DNA of 64,000 nt from Pseudomonas sp. H3(2019) (GCF_007713465.1 NZ_VMSG01000022.1:39499-103498); one strand, 5' to 3'; shown: positions 42,937 through 51,915, counted from the first letter of the stretch. Numbers and translations are program-made. Notes: generated from the letters alone by a model not told the origin.

Positions 42937-43623
42937 TCAGACGCTCGCCATCGCCCGCAACCGACCTGCATCGAGGATCTCTATCTCGCCATAACTCAGG
43001 TTGAGAATGCCCTGGTTCTCCAGGTCCTTGAGGATCTGGTTCGTGGTCTGCCGCGACAGCGAAAGCAACAACGCCAACTGCTCCTGCGGCAGCTGCAAGG
43101 TGCGCCGTGCCGGTTCGATCTCACCGTAGCCGTCGGCGATCATCAGCAAGCGATGCGCCACGCGGGCCGGGGCCGGCAGCAGCGTCAACTGTTCGAGATT
43201 GATGAACGTCAGGCGCAACTTATGGCTCATCAGCAACGCCAACTGGCGCCAGTGTTGCGGGTGCTCTTCGAGGAAGGCGAGCAACGGGGCCTGGGGGATG
43301 TGCAACAGAATGCAGTGGCCCACGCCATAGGCGTCATGGGTGCGTGGCTGGCCATCGAACAGACTGATTTCGCCGAACCAGTACGGCGGCTCGATCAGGC
43401 TCAACAACGCCTCCTTGCCCTGCTCACTCACGGCGCCCACGCGTATCGCACCTTCGAGCACCGCGTACAGACCACACGGCGGATCACCGCGCTTGAACAG
43501 CCGTTGCCCCGGCGACAACCGCCGCACGCGGGCCAGGGACAGCAGACTATCCTGTAACAAGGGCGGCAAATGGCTGAACCACTGGCCTCTCATCAGGCGT
43601 GACCGCCAGGCCTGCATATCCAT
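42937..43623 (-). CDS. Crp/Fnr-family transcriptional regulator
   Basis: A 228-residue regulator with an N-terminal cyclic-nucleotide-binding-like jelly roll (about residues 30-140; LFKRGDPPCGLYAVLEGAIRVG and PPYWFGEISLFDGQPRTHDA) and a C-terminal Crp-type helix-turn-helix (LPQEQLALLLSLSRQTTNQI, LKDLENQGIL). No Fnr-type cysteine cluster is seen, so an iron-sulfur sensor is unlikely. Start ATG 43623 has GGAG six bases ahead. It is divergent from the Mpo1-like gene, 85 bases away, which may be a target. Confidence 0.85.
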   Translation of the reverse strand: MDMQAWRSRLMRGQWFSHLPPLLQDSLLSLARVRRLSPGQRLFKRGDPPCGLYAVLEGAIRVGAVSEQGKEALLSLIEPPYWFGEISLFDGQPRTHDAYGVGHCILLHIPQAPLLAFLEEHPQHWRQLALLMSHKLRLTFINLEQLTLLPAPARVAHRLLMIADGYGEIEPARRTLQLPQEQLALLLSLSRQTTNQILKDLENQGILNLSYGEIEILDAGRLRAMASV

Positions 43624-43708
43624 GAAAACTCCGAGATGATTGTCGTCTGGCTGACAGAGCAACGACGGACCGCAGGGCATGATCGAGATCCCTACAGGAG
43701 GAATAACA

Positions 43709-44233
43709 ATGAAAAGCCTCGTTGACCACCTCAGTCAATACGCCGCATACCACCGTGACCCGCGCAACATCGCCAGCCACTTCATTGGCATTCCGCTGAT
43801 CGTGGTCGCCGTCGCGGTGTTGCTGTCACGGCCAGGATCGCCGGTGGCCGGGCTCTGGCTGTCTCCAGCGGCGCTGTTGGCGCTGGCCTCGGCGTGGTTC
43901 TATTTGCGCCTTGAAGTGCGCCTTGGGGTGGTGATGACAGTGCTACTGGGCCTGTCCGTTTGGCTAGGCCAGATTCTCGCAGCGCACAGCACCTTGCTCT
44001 GGTTGAGCAGTGGCATCGCGATGTTTGTGGTCGGCTGGGCGATCCAGTTTGTCGGCCATCACTACGAAGGACGCAAACCGGCGTTTGTCGATGATGTGAC
44101 GGGATTGATCGTCGGGCCGTTGTTTGTGGTGGTGGAACTGGCGTTTTTGCTGGGGTTGCGGCATGAGCTCAAAGAGCAGATCGAGGCGCGGGCTGGCGGG
44201 GTACGGGTCAATCGCAAGAATGCGGCAGTCTGA
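43709..44233 (+). CDS. Mpo1/YGL010w-like membrane protein (DUF962)
   Basis: A 174-residue protein with about four to five membrane spans. The family motifs are HLSQYAAYHRDPRNIASHFIGIPL at the start and WAIQFVGHHYEGRKPAFVDD near residue 115; their histidines coordinate iron in yeast Mpo1, a dioxygenase that shortens 2-hydroxy fatty acids. Function in bacteria is inferred from that. AGGAGG stands seven bases before the ATG at 43709. A palindromic repeat follows the stop. Confidence 0.85.
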   Translation: MKSLVDHLSQYAAYHRDPRNIASHFIGIPLIVVAVAVLLSRPGSPVAGLWLSPAALLALASAWFYLRLEVRLGVVMTVLLGLSVWLGQILAAHSTLLWLSSGIAMFVVGWAIQFVGHHYEGRKPAFVDDVTGLIVGPLFVVVELAFLLGLRHELKEQIEARAGGVRVNRKNAAV

Positions 44234-44239
44234 AAGATC

Positions 44240-44330
44240 ATTCCCACGCTCCCGCGTGGGAATGCAGCCCGTGACGCTCCGCGTCCAGAGCGTCCGGTTA
44301 GGCGTTCCCACGCAGAGCATGGGAACGATC
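44240..44330. repeat. Dispersed palindromic repeat, copy 5 (GTTCCCACGC family)
   Basis: ATTCCCACGCTCCCGCGTGGGAAT, a GTGACGCTCCGCGTC part, CAGAGCGTCC and GTTCCCACGCAGAGCATGGGAAC. It sits between convergent gene ends, just four bases from the cysA stop. Confidence 0.8.
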
Positions 44331-44333
44331 TGT

Positions 44334-45323
44334 CTAGAGATTGGCGACTTTCTGCCAGACCTTGGGCTTGAAGAACAACGTCTCGCCCTTGGCCAGCCCG
44401 GTCAGGCTGTCGTGATCTTTCACCACTTCCGCTTCGATCAGTTCGCTCTGACCTTCGACCTTCAAGGTGATGCGGGTGGTCGCACCCAGCGGACGGATAT
44501 CGCGCACTAGCGCCGCGTGGTGATCGTCCAGCTCGGTGCGCGACAGCGACACTTCGTGAGGACGGAACAGCACGTGGTTGTCGTCGCCCAGGTGCAGACG
44601 GTTCGAATCACCGAGGAAGTGATACACGAAATCGCTGGCCGGGTTTTCGTAGACGTCGCCCGGTGAACCGATCTGCTCGATCACACCCTTGTTCATGACC
44701 ACGATGCGGTCGGCCACTTCCATCGCCTCTTCCTGGTCGTGAGTCACGAATACCGAGGTCAGGTTGATGTCTTCGTGCAGCCGCGCCAGCCAGCGCCGCA
44801 GCTCTTTACGGACCTTGGCATCCAGCGCGCCGAAAGGTTCGTCGAGCAGCAAGACTTTCGGCTCAACCGCCAAGGCACGGGCCAAGGCGATGCGCTGGCG
44901 CTGACCGCCGGAGAGTTGTTCCGGGTAGCGATCCGACAGCCAATCCAGTTGCACCATGTTCAGTAGTTCGTGGACTTTGACCGCGATCTGGCTTTCGCTC
45001 GGACGCTGGTTTTTCGGCTTCATGCGCAGGCCGAACGCGACGTTGTCGAACACGGTCATGTGGCGGAACAAGGCGTAGTGCTGGAACACAAAGCCGACGT
45101 TGCGATCACGCACGTCGTGGCCGGAGACGTCTTCGCCGTGGAACACGATACTGCCAGCGTCCGGGGTTTCCAGGCCGGCGATGATCCGCAGCAAGGTGGT
45201 TTTGCCGCAGCCGGACGGGCCAAGCAAGGCCACCAGTTCGCCGCTCTGGATGTCCAGGTTGATGCTGTTCAGCGCCTTGAAGGCATTGAAGTTCTTGCTG
45301 ACATTACGGACTTCGATCGACAT
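44334..45323 (-). CDS. cysA: Sulfate/thiosulfate ABC transporter ATP-binding protein CysA
   Basis: A 329-residue ATPase for sulfate import. Walker A GPSGCGKTT (about residues 35-43), Q-loop VGFVFQHYALFRHMTV, signature LSGGQRQRIALARAL, Walker B VLLLDEPFGALDAK, switch His VFVTHDQEEAMEVAD, then a C-terminal TOBE-like domain (about 240-329; HVLFRPHEVSLS). It closes the sbp-cysT-cysW-cysA operon with three bases after cysW. Order matches P. aeruginosa PA0280-PA0283. Confidence 0.93.
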   Translation of the reverse strand: MSIEVRNVSKNFNAFKALNSINLDIQSGELVALLGPSGCGKTTLLRIIAGLETPDAGSIVFHGEDVSGHDVRDRNVGFVFQHYALFRHMTVFDNVAFGLRMKPKNQRPSESQIAVKVHELLNMVQLDWLSDRYPEQLSGGQRQRIALARALAVEPKVLLLDEPFGALDAKVRKELRRWLARLHEDINLTSVFVTHDQEEAMEVADRIVVMNKGVIEQIGSPGDVYENPASDFVYHFLGDSNRLHLGDDNHVLFRPHEVSLSRTELDDHHAALVRDIRPLGATTRITLKVEGQSELIEAEVVKDHDSLTGLAKGETLFFKPKVWQKVANL

Positions 45324-45326
45324 GAC

Positions 45327-46199
45327 TTATTCCTCCGCGGCGCTGGCGCGCAGGCGGTTAATACGGTTTTCGCTCCACTGCTTGAGCAGCAGGATGAAGA
45401 GCGCCAGGATCAGCAACAGGCTCGCAACGGCAAACGCGGCAACGTGGTTGTATTCGTTGTAGAGGATCTCGACGTGCAGCGGCAGAGTGTTGGTCACCCC
45501 GCGAATGTGCCCGGAAACCACCGACACCGCACCGAACTCGCCCATCGCCCGCGCGGTACACAGCACCACGCCGTAGATCAGGCCCCACTTGATGTTCGGC
45601 ACCGTCACGTGCCAGAACATCTGCCAACCGTTAGCACCCAACAACCGCGCGGCCTCCTCTTCCTGCGTGCCTTGCTCCTGCATCAGCGGAATCAGTTCAC
45701 GCGCCACAAACGGCACGGTGACGAAAATCGTCGCCAGCACGATGCCCGGCAAGGCGAAGACGATCTGGATATCGTGGTCCTGCAGCCACGGGCCAAAAAT
45801 CCCCTGGGCACCAAACATCAGCACGTAGACCAAACCCGCGATCACTGGCGATACCGAGAACGGCAAGTCGATCAGGGTCACCAGCATGCTCTTGCCACGG
45901 AATGAGTATTTGCTCACGCACCAGGCCGCGCTGACGCCGAACACCAGGTTCAACGGCACCGAAATCAGTACCGCAATGACGGTCAGCTTCAGGGCCGACA
46001 AAGCATCCGGTTCGAAGATCGCGGTGAAGAACGCGCCGAGGCCCAGCTTCAAGCCCTGGGACACCACGATGAACAGTGGCAGCAACAGGAACAGCGCAAA
46101 AATCAGCCAGCCGAGGCCAATCAGAATCAGCCGCGAGGTAGCACTACCGCGACGGGCGGCATTGGCCGAAGACGCGGCGGCAATAGACGATTGGGACAT
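45327..46199 (-). CDS. cysW: Sulfate ABC transporter permease CysW
   Basis: A 290-residue permease with six spans. The N-terminal cytoplasmic stretch (about residues 1-25) is Ala/Ser-rich and the first span is LILIGLGWLIFALFLLLPLF. The coupling loop is EEEAARLLGANGWQMFWHVTVPN; GEFGAVSVVSGHIRGVTNTL is a family signature. It pairs with CysT. Confidence 0.92.
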   Translation of the reverse strand: MSQSSIAAASSANAARRGSATSRLILIGLGWLIFALFLLLPLFIVVSQGLKLGLGAFFTAIFEPDALSALKLTVIAVLISVPLNLVFGVSAAWCVSKYSFRGKSMLVTLIDLPFSVSPVIAGLVYVLMFGAQGIFGPWLQDHDIQIVFALPGIVLATIFVTVPFVARELIPLMQEQGTQEEEAARLLGANGWQMFWHVTVPNIKWGLIYGVVLCTARAMGEFGAVSVVSGHIRGVTNTLPLHVEILYNEYNHVAAFAVASLLLILALFILLLKQWSENRINRLRASAAEE

Positions 46200-46212
46200 T
46201 TTTCGCGCCTCC

Positions 46213-47031
46213 TTATGGGGTTTCGATGCGCCGCTGCAACAAGTTGATCAGCAGCAACAGGACGAAGGAAACCACCAGCATCAGCACGCCAATGGAGGTC
46301 GCGCCGGTGTAGTCGTATTGGTCGAGCTTGACCATGATCAGCAACGGCAGGATTTCGGTTTTCATCGGCATGTTGCCGGCAATGAAAATCACCGAGCCGT
46401 ACTCGCCAACGCCCCGGGCGAACGCCAGGGCAAAACCGGTCAGCCAGGCCGGCAGCAACGCCGGCACCAGAACGTAGCGAAACACCTGCAACGGCTTGGC
46501 ACCCAGGCACGCGGCGGCCTCTTCGATCTCTCGCGGGATGTCGGCCAGTACCGGCTGCACCGTACGCACCACGAACGGCAACGTGACGAAGGTCAGCGCC
46601 AGGGTGATGCCGAGCGGCGTGTAGGCGATCTTGAACCCCAGATCCGCCGCGAACTGCCCGACCAGACCGGTCGGCGTGTACAGCGCCGTCAGCGCAATAC
46701 CGGCCACGGCCGTCGGCAATGCGAACGGCAGATCGATCATCGCGTCGATGATCTTGCGTCCGGGGAAGGTGTAACGCACCAGCACCCAGGCCAGCAACGT
46801 GCCGATGATGCCGTTGATGATCGCGGCGTACAGCGCGGTGCCGAAACTGAGCTTCAATGCCGCCAGCACCCGTGGCGCCGAGATGATTGCCCAGAACTGA
46901 TCCCAGGTGAGTTGAGCGGCATGCACGAACATCGCCGCCAAAGGTATAAGCACAATCAGACTGAGGTACACCAAGGTGTAGCCCAGCGTCAGCCCGAAGC
47001 CGGGTATGACGGGGGAGATACGACGCGACAT
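46213..47031 (-). CDS. cysT: Sulfate ABC transporter permease CysT
   Basis: A 272-residue permease with six spans. DLPFALPTAVAGIALTALYT and the coupling loop EEAAACLGAKPLQVFRYVLVPA mark the CysT/CysU family; GVGEYGSVIFIAGNMPMKTE follows. It lies 70 bases after sbp with a hairpin between, and 13 bases before cysW. Confidence 0.92.
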   Translation of the reverse strand: MSRRISPVIPGFGLTLGYTLVYLSLIVLIPLAAMFVHAAQLTWDQFWAIISAPRVLAALKLSFGTALYAAIINGIIGTLLAWVLVRYTFPGRKIIDAMIDLPFALPTAVAGIALTALYTPTGLVGQFAADLGFKIAYTPLGITLALTFVTLPFVVRTVQPVLADIPREIEEAAACLGAKPLQVFRYVLVPALLPAWLTGFALAFARGVGEYGSVIFIAGNMPMKTEILPLLIMVKLDQYDYTGATSIGVLMLVVSFVLLLLINLLQRRIETP

Positions 47032-47057
47032 AAAAGTCCTTGGTTAAGAGCGCGCAA

Positions 47058-47081
47058 AGCCCCGACGGTGAGATCGGGGCT
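47058..47081 (-). terminator. Hairpin between sbp and cysT (attenuator-like)
   Basis: On the minus strand AGCCCCGA and TCGGGGCT (47074-47081 and 47058-47065) form a stem with an eight-base loop, followed by only TTTG. This is a weak terminator or RNA-processing stop. It would let the periplasmic binding protein be made in excess over the permeases, as usual for such operons. Confidence 0.55.
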
Positions 47082-47101
47082 CGTTTATCAGCTATTTCAG
47101 G

Positions 47102-48115
47102 TTACTGCGCCTGATAGATCTGGTCGAACACGCCACCATCATTGAAGAATTTCGGCTGGGCAGATTTCCAGCCACCGAAATCCTTGTCGATGGTCACCAG
47201 CTCCAGAGTCGGGAACTGTTTGGTGTACTTGGCGGCCACGTCCTTGTCACGCGGGCGGTAGAAGTTTTTCGCAGCAATTTCCTGACCGGCCGGGCTGTAC
47301 AGATGCTTGAGGTAGGCTTCGGCGATTTGCTCGTTACCCTTCTTCTCGGCGTTCTTGTCGACGACCGCTACGGGCGGTTCGGCGAGGATCGACAGCGAAG
47401 GCACGACGATGTCGAACTTGTCAGCGCCGCCCTGTTCTTTCAGCGCCAGGAAGGCTTCGTTTTCCCAGGCCAGCAACACGTCACCCTGACCATTGTTGAC
47501 GAAGGTAATGGTCGAACCGCGAGCGCCGGTGTCCAGCACCGGGACGTGCTTGAACAGGGTTTGCACGTACTCTTTGGCCTTGGCTTCGTTACCGCCGTTG
47601 GCTTTCAGGCCATAGGCCCAGGCGGCGAGGAAGTTCCAGCGCGCACCGCCGGAGGTTTTCGGGTTCGGGGTGATCACTTCAACACCGTTTTTGGTCAGGT
47701 CGCCCCAGTCCTTGATGCCTTTGGGGTTGCCTTTGCGCACCAGGAACACGATGGTCGAGGTGTACGGCGTGCTGGCGTCCGGCAGGCGTTTTTGCCAGTC
47801 GGCCGGCAGGGTCTTGCCGAGTTTGGCGATTTCGTCGATGTCACCGGCCAGGGCCAGGGTCACCACATCGGCCCGCAGACCATCAATCACCGCCCGGCCC
47901 TGTTTGCCCGAACCACCGTGGGATTGCTGGATCTTCACGTTGTCGCCAGCGTGCTCTTTCTTCCAGAAATTGATGAACTCGGCGTTGTAGTCCTGATACA
48001 GCTCGCGGGTCGGGTCGTACGACACGTTGAGCAGTTCATAATCCTTGGCAACCGCGACACCTGTAAAAATGGCGCTGGCCAGAGCGGCCAAAGCGTAACG
48101 GCGAATCGACGACAT
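47102..48115 (-). CDS. sbp: Sulfate-binding protein Sbp
   Basis: A 337-residue periplasmic sulfate-binding protein. Signal peptide about residues 1-23 (YALAALASAIFTGVAVAK). Mature family markers are LLNVSYDPTRELYQDYNAEF, SHGGSGKQGRAVIDGLRADV (sulfate loop region), NPKTSGGARWNFLAAWAYG and GARGSTITFVNNGQGDVLLAWENEA. AGGAG stands upstream of the ATG. It follows oscA by 74 bases. Confidence 0.93.
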   Translation of the reverse strand: MSSIRRYALAALASAIFTGVAVAKDYELLNVSYDPTRELYQDYNAEFINFWKKEHAGDNVKIQQSHGGSGKQGRAVIDGLRADVVTLALAGDIDEIAKLGKTLPADWQKRLPDASTPYTSTIVFLVRKGNPKGIKDWGDLTKNGVEVITPNPKTSGGARWNFLAAWAYGLKANGGNEAKAKEYVQTLFKHVPVLDTGARGSTITFVNNGQGDVLLAWENEAFLALKEQGGADKFDIVVPSLSILAEPPVAVVDKNAEKKGNEQIAEAYLKHLYSPAGQEIAAKNFYRPRDKDVAAKYTKQFPTLELVTIDKDFGGWKSAQPKFFNDGGVFDQIYQAQ

Positions 48116-48189
48116 GGTGCAGCTCCTGAATTTTTTTGTGTTGGCTGTTCTTATGGTTTCCGGAATCGGGTTGCCCTTTGAGTAGTGCT

Positions 48190-48372
48190 TCAGCTCGGCT
48201 TGTTGCCTGGGTTCTGCAAACGGAATTTCTCTTTGCGTTCGATCTGAACCACCTGCGCGTTGTGCACGGTGATTTCTACTGCCCCAAAGCGCAGATCGCG
48301 CAATGCGCTCTGGATCTCGCGCAGAATGGTTGCTTCGTCCTGGCCGTCAACGCTACGTAGAGATGCGCTCAT
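48190..48372 (-). CDS. oscA: Sulfur-starvation protein OscA (DUF2292/YezD family)
   Basis: A 60-residue soluble protein: DEATILREIQSALRDLRFGA then VEITVHNAQVVQIERKEKFRL, the YezD-like beta-strand-rich core. OscA was described in Pseudomonas as needed for growth on organosulfur compounds and for the sulfur-starvation side of chromate stress; it lies before sbp there too. Its mode of action is unknown. The ATG at 48372 has GGAG upstream. A sharp AT-rich palindrome lies 80-105 bases before it. Confidence 0.87.
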   Translation of the reverse strand: MSASLRSVDGQDEATILREIQSALRDLRFGAVEITVHNAQVVQIERKEKFRLQNPGNKPS

Positions 48373-48452
48373 GGTGCTGCTCCTTCAATGAGATGTGCCT
48401 GGCAGTGGCGGCACTGCTTACGGCGTGAGGGCAATAGTAGATAGGCGCAGAT

Positions 48453-48477
48453 ATTCTTAAAAATACTATTTAAGAAT
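48453..48477. promoter_or_regulatory. AT-rich inverted repeat before oscA-sbp
   Basis: Arms ATTCTTAAA and TTTAAGAAT are exact complements with seven bases (AATACTA) between. The site is about 80-105 bases upstream of oscA. It is a candidate site for a sulfur regulator such as CysB; similar ATTC...TAA elements precede the hydrolase-sfnR and sfnB units. Confidence 0.5.
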
Positions 48478-48497
48478 GTTTATATAACTGAAAGACT

Positions 48498-48528
48498 GAT
48501 CGTTCCCACGCTCTGTGTGGGAACGATC
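48498..48528. repeat. Dispersed palindromic repeat, single hairpin copy 6
   Basis: GATCGTTCCCACGC-TC-TGTGTGGGAACGATC, a single hairpin of the GTTCCCACGC family. Its last two bases overlap the end of the GGDEF/EAL gene. Confidence 0.75.
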
Positions 48529-50464
48529 AGTGCTGAAAAATCACTGGGGCCCGCGCCCAGTCCAGCTCATGAGCCGGCATCGGCCGACCAAACCAGTAAC
48601 CCTGGCCCAGATCACAATCCTGTTCGAGCAGAAACGCCGCCTGCTCGACCTGCTCGATGCCTTCGGCGTGCACCTGCATGCCCATGCTTTGCGCGAGGGC
48701 GATGATCACTCGGACGATCGCCGCATCGTCCTCATCAAACGGCAGGCCAGCGACAAAGCCCTGGTCGATCTTGAGTTTCTGCACCGGCAGGCGCTTGAGC
48801 CGCAGCAACGATGAATACCCCGTGCCGAAGTCATCAATGGCCAGCCGCACGCCCAGTTCGCGCAGACGATGCATTTGTTCCAGCGCGACTTCCGGATCGT
48901 CCATCACCGCGCTTTCGGTCACTTCCAGCTCCAGGCACGCCGGGTCCAATCCCGTGTCGTGCAGCACTTGGGCAACCCGCTCAAACAGTTCGCGCCGGGC
49001 AAACAGGCGGGTAGAAACGTTCACCGCAATAAACGACAACACCACCCCGGCGTTCTGCCAGGCACACATCTGCTGGCAGGCCTGTAGCATCACCCACGCA
49101 TCAATCTCGGCGATCAACCCAGTGCGCTCGGCAATCGGAATGAACTCACCCGGTGGCACCAACCCGCGCTGCGGATGTTGCCAACGAACCAGCGCTTCAA
49201 CGCCGATCAACCGGCTGATCTTGAGGTCATGCACCGGCTGGTAGTACACCCGCAACTCCTGCTGCTCCAGCGCGCGGCGCAATTCGAAGGCCATCTCGAC
49301 CCGGTGCTGGGCGTGGGCGGTCAACTCCTCGGTGTACAAGGCATAACCGTCGCGCCCCGAACTCTTGGCCTTGAACAACGCCGAATCGGCATTGCGCAGC
49401 AATTGTTCGGCGCTCAGCGCGTCGCTGGGGAACAGGCTGATACCGACACTGGCGTTGATGAACAACGGGTGAGCCGCGATGAAAAACGGCTCTTTCAGGC
49501 CCTCAATGATCCGCTGCGCCAACGCGGCAGCCTGCACCACTTGCGGACAGTTCTCGGCCAACACGGCAAACTCGTCGCCACCCAACCGCGCCAGCGTAAC
49601 ACCGGGGCCAAACAGGCCTTGCAGACGCACCGCCATCGCTTTGAGCAGTTGATCGCCAACGTTATGCCCGAGGCTGTCGTTGATCATCTTGAAATGGTCC
49701 AGATCGATCATCAGCAACGCACACCCGCGCTTGTGGATCTGCGCCGACGCCAGCGCCTGCTCGACGCGATCACTGAACAGCAAACGATTGGGCAGGTCGG
49801 TCAGCGGGTCGTGGTGCGCCAGATGCGCGAGTTCATGCTCGGAGTTCTTGATCGCACTGATGTCGGAAAACACCGCCACATAGTGGCTGAGCTGGCCGCG
49901 GTCATCGTGAATGACCCGGATGGTCTGCCATTGCGGATAAATTTCACCACTTTTGCGCCGGTTCCAGACCTCGCCGCTCCATTCGCGGGTGCGTTTCAGA
50001 CTCTCGAATATTGCTAGATAGAAATCCGGCGGATGATGGCCAGACTTGAACAGGTTGGGACTCTGGCCCAACACCTCTTCGGCCTGATAACCGGTGATGT
50101 CCATAAAGGCCCGATTGACATGGACGATCATCCTCTGGCGATCAGTGACCAACACCCCTTCACGGGTGCAATCGAACACCGCCTGCGCCTGGCGCAATCG
50201 AGTGCGATCTTCGTTACGGTGGCGCAATTTGGCGCCGAGCCCGAGAAAACACAGCAAACGAGCCCGGGCAATGAAGATAAACCCGGCGCTAAGCACCACC
50301 CAGACATAACCGTTGATCAGTTGCCATCGCTGAAGATCAGCGGATCCATCGAATAAATTGGTTAATAAATAACCAGTGGATTTCAACCAAACGACAGAAA
50401 ACACCAGGTAGAGCAGCGCTGCACGCAAGGCATCGCGATAAGAAGCAGACATGCGGTCATCCAT
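48527..50464 (-). CDS. Cyclic-di-GMP protein with PAS, GGDEF and EAL domains
   Basis: A 645-residue inner-membrane protein. Two membrane spans lie at about residues 10-35 and 45-70. A PAS domain spans about 90-210 (VFDCTREGVLVTDRQRMIVH). The GGDEF domain (about 215-380) keeps RLGGDEFAVL, DPLTDLPNR and so could make cyclic-di-GMP. The EAL domain (about 395-645) keeps GVEALVRWQHP, VTESAVMDDPE, IDDFGTGYSSL and KIDQGFVAGLP, the residues for phosphodiesterase activity. It matches P. aeruginosa PA0285 (PipA) by location beside oscA and desA; PipA is a phosphodiesterase. An in-frame ATG at 50452 is an alternative start. Confidence 0.87.
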   Translation of the reverse strand: MDDRMSASYRDALRAALLYLVFSVVWLKSTGYLLTNLFDGSADLQRWQLINGYVWVVLSAGFIFIARARLLCFLGLGAKLRHRNEDRTRLRQAQAVFDCTREGVLVTDRQRMIVHVNRAFMDITGYQAEEVLGQSPNLFKSGHHPPDFYLAIFESLKRTREWSGEVWNRRKSGEIYPQWQTIRVIHDDRGQLSHYVAVFSDISAIKNSEHELAHLAHHDPLTDLPNRLLFSDRVEQALASAQIHKRGCALLMIDLDHFKMINDSLGHNVGDQLLKAMAVRLQGLFGPGVTLARLGGDEFAVLAENCPQVVQAAALAQRIIEGLKEPFFIAAHPLFINASVGISLFPSDALSAEQLLRNADSALFKAKSSGRDGYALYTEELTAHAQHRVEMAFELRRALEQQELRVYYQPVHDLKISRLIGVEALVRWQHPQRGLVPPGEFIPIAERTGLIAEIDAWVMLQACQQMCAWQNAGVVLSFIAVNVSTRLFARRELFERVAQVLHDTGLDPACLELEVTESAVMDDPEVALEQMHRLRELGVRLAIDDFGTGYSSLLRLKRLPVQKLKIDQGFVAGLPFDEDDAAIVRVIIALAQSMGMQVHAEGIEQVEQAAFLLEQDCDLGQGYWFGRPMPAHELDWARAPVIFQH

Positions 50465-50600
50465 GGCCTTACAAAAAAGGTTGGAATTATAGATTAAAGA
50501 AACATCCGGCCACTCTTATCTGAAAGGGCGACTGGTTTTATCTGTGTGCTGAGTGATAATGCGCCAGCTGTTTTTTTCTTTATCGAGGGCCATACAGCCT

Positions 50601-51779
50601 ATGTGGTACGAAGGTTTACTCGGCTTGTCGCCCTGGCAACTGGTGGCAGTCACCCTGTTAATGACCCACATCACCATCGTGGGCGTCACGGTTTATCTGC
50701 ATCGTTATTCAGCACACCGCTCCCTTGAGCTCAATGCGGGTCTTAAACACTTTTTCCGCTTCTGGCTGTGGCTGACCACGGCGCAGAACACCCGCGAGTG
50801 GACTGCCATCCACCGCAAGCATCACGCCAAATGCGAAACCGTCGACGACCCGCACAGTCCGGTGATCAAAGGCCTGTCCACGGTCTTGCGCAAAGGTGCC
50901 GAGCTGTACCGCGCCGAAGCGGAAAACCCCGAGACGCTGCGCATCTACGGCAAGAATTGCCCCGAAGACTGGATCGAACGCAAGCTCTACACTCCTTATC
51001 CACTGCTGGGCGTGGCGATCATGGGCGTCATCGACCTGCTGCTGTTCGGCACCATCGGCATCACCATCTGGGCAATCCAGATGATGTGGATCCCGGTCTG
51101 GGCCGCTGGCGTGGTCAATGGCCTGGGTCATGCCGTTGGCTACCGCAACTTCGAATGCCGTGATGCAGCGACCAATCTGGTGCCCTGGGGCATTCTGATC
51201 GGCGGTGAAGAACTGCATAACAACCATCACACCTACCCTAACTCGGCGAAACTGTCGGTGAAGAAGTGGGAATTCGACCTCGGCTGGGCGTGGATCCAGG
51301 TCTTCAGCTTCCTGCGCCTGGCCAAGGTTCAGCGGGTTGCGCCGATCGCCCACCGTGTCGAAGGCAAAGGCATCCTGGACATGGACACCGCCATGGCGAT
51401 CCTCAACAACCGCTTCCAGATCATGGCCCAGTACCGCAAGCTGGTGATCGGCCCGCTGGTCAAGCAAGAGCTGGAAAAGGTCGACCATTCGGTTCGCCAC
51501 CAATTCCATCGCGCCAAGCGACTGCTCTCGCGTGAAACCAGCCTGCTGGATGACAAGCACCATGTGCGCATCCAGACCATGCTCGAGCACAGCCAGGCAC
51601 TGAAGGTAATTTACGAGAAACGCCTGGCCTTGCAGCAGATCTGGATCAAGACCAGCTCAAATGGCCATGACATGCTGGCGGCCATCAAGGATTGGGTCCA
51701 CGAAGCCGAAGCCAGCGGTATTCAATCGCTGCGCGACTTCGCCCACCAGTTGAAAACCTACTCGCTGCGCCCTGCCTGA
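50601..51779 (+). CDS. desA: Acyl-lipid delta-9 fatty-acid desaturase DesA
   Basis: A 392-residue membrane desaturase. Histidine boxes are HRYSAH (about residue 33), HRKHHAKCE (about 70) and HNNHHTYPNSAK (about 210), with spans between. DesA of P. aeruginosa (PA0286) desaturates acyl chains already on phospholipids, aerobically and at the delta-9 position. A long C-terminal soluble helical extension (about residues 260-392) is also present, longer than the catalytic core needs. I chose the ATG at 50601 (MWYEGLLGLSPWQ, as in homologues); an upstream frame adds 16 residues. Confidence 0.9.
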   Translation: MWYEGLLGLSPWQLVAVTLLMTHITIVGVTVYLHRYSAHRSLELNAGLKHFFRFWLWLTTAQNTREWTAIHRKHHAKCETVDDPHSPVIKGLSTVLRKGAELYRAEAENPETLRIYGKNCPEDWIERKLYTPYPLLGVAIMGVIDLLLFGTIGITIWAIQMMWIPVWAAGVVNGLGHAVGYRNFECRDAATNLVPWGILIGGEELHNNHHTYPNSAKLSVKKWEFDLGWAWIQVFSFLRLAKVQRVAPIAHRVEGKGILDMDTAMAILNNRFQIMAQYRKLVIGPLVKQELEKVDHSVRHQFHRAKRLLSRETSLLDDKHHVRIQTMLEHSQALKVIYEKRLALQQIWIKTSSNGHDMLAAIKDWVHEAEASGIQSLRDFAHQLKTYSLRPA

Positions 51780-51866
51780 CTTGTCTTGCTCCCGTCGGCC
51801 GGTCCGCGCTCGGGCGCAGCAGTCACAAACCTGACGGCACGTTTTAACTGACAAAACGCAGTTACT

Positions 51867-51898
51867 GATCGTTCCCACGTTCCCGCGTGGGAACGATC
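51867..51898. repeat. Dispersed palindromic repeat, single hairpin copy 7
   Basis: GATCGTTCCCACGTTC and CGCGTGGGAACGATC form one strong hairpin of the GTTCCCACGC family. It lies between the convergent desA and HDOD-protein genes and could end both transcripts. Confidence 0.8.
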
Positions 51899-51915
51899 AA
51901 TCGGACTTGTCGCGA

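Noticed and set aside
42483..42971. Longer response regulator reading from 42971
   Set aside because: The added 41 residues overlap the end of the Crp/Fnr gene and do not match any receiver; the ATG at 42848 gives the normal start.
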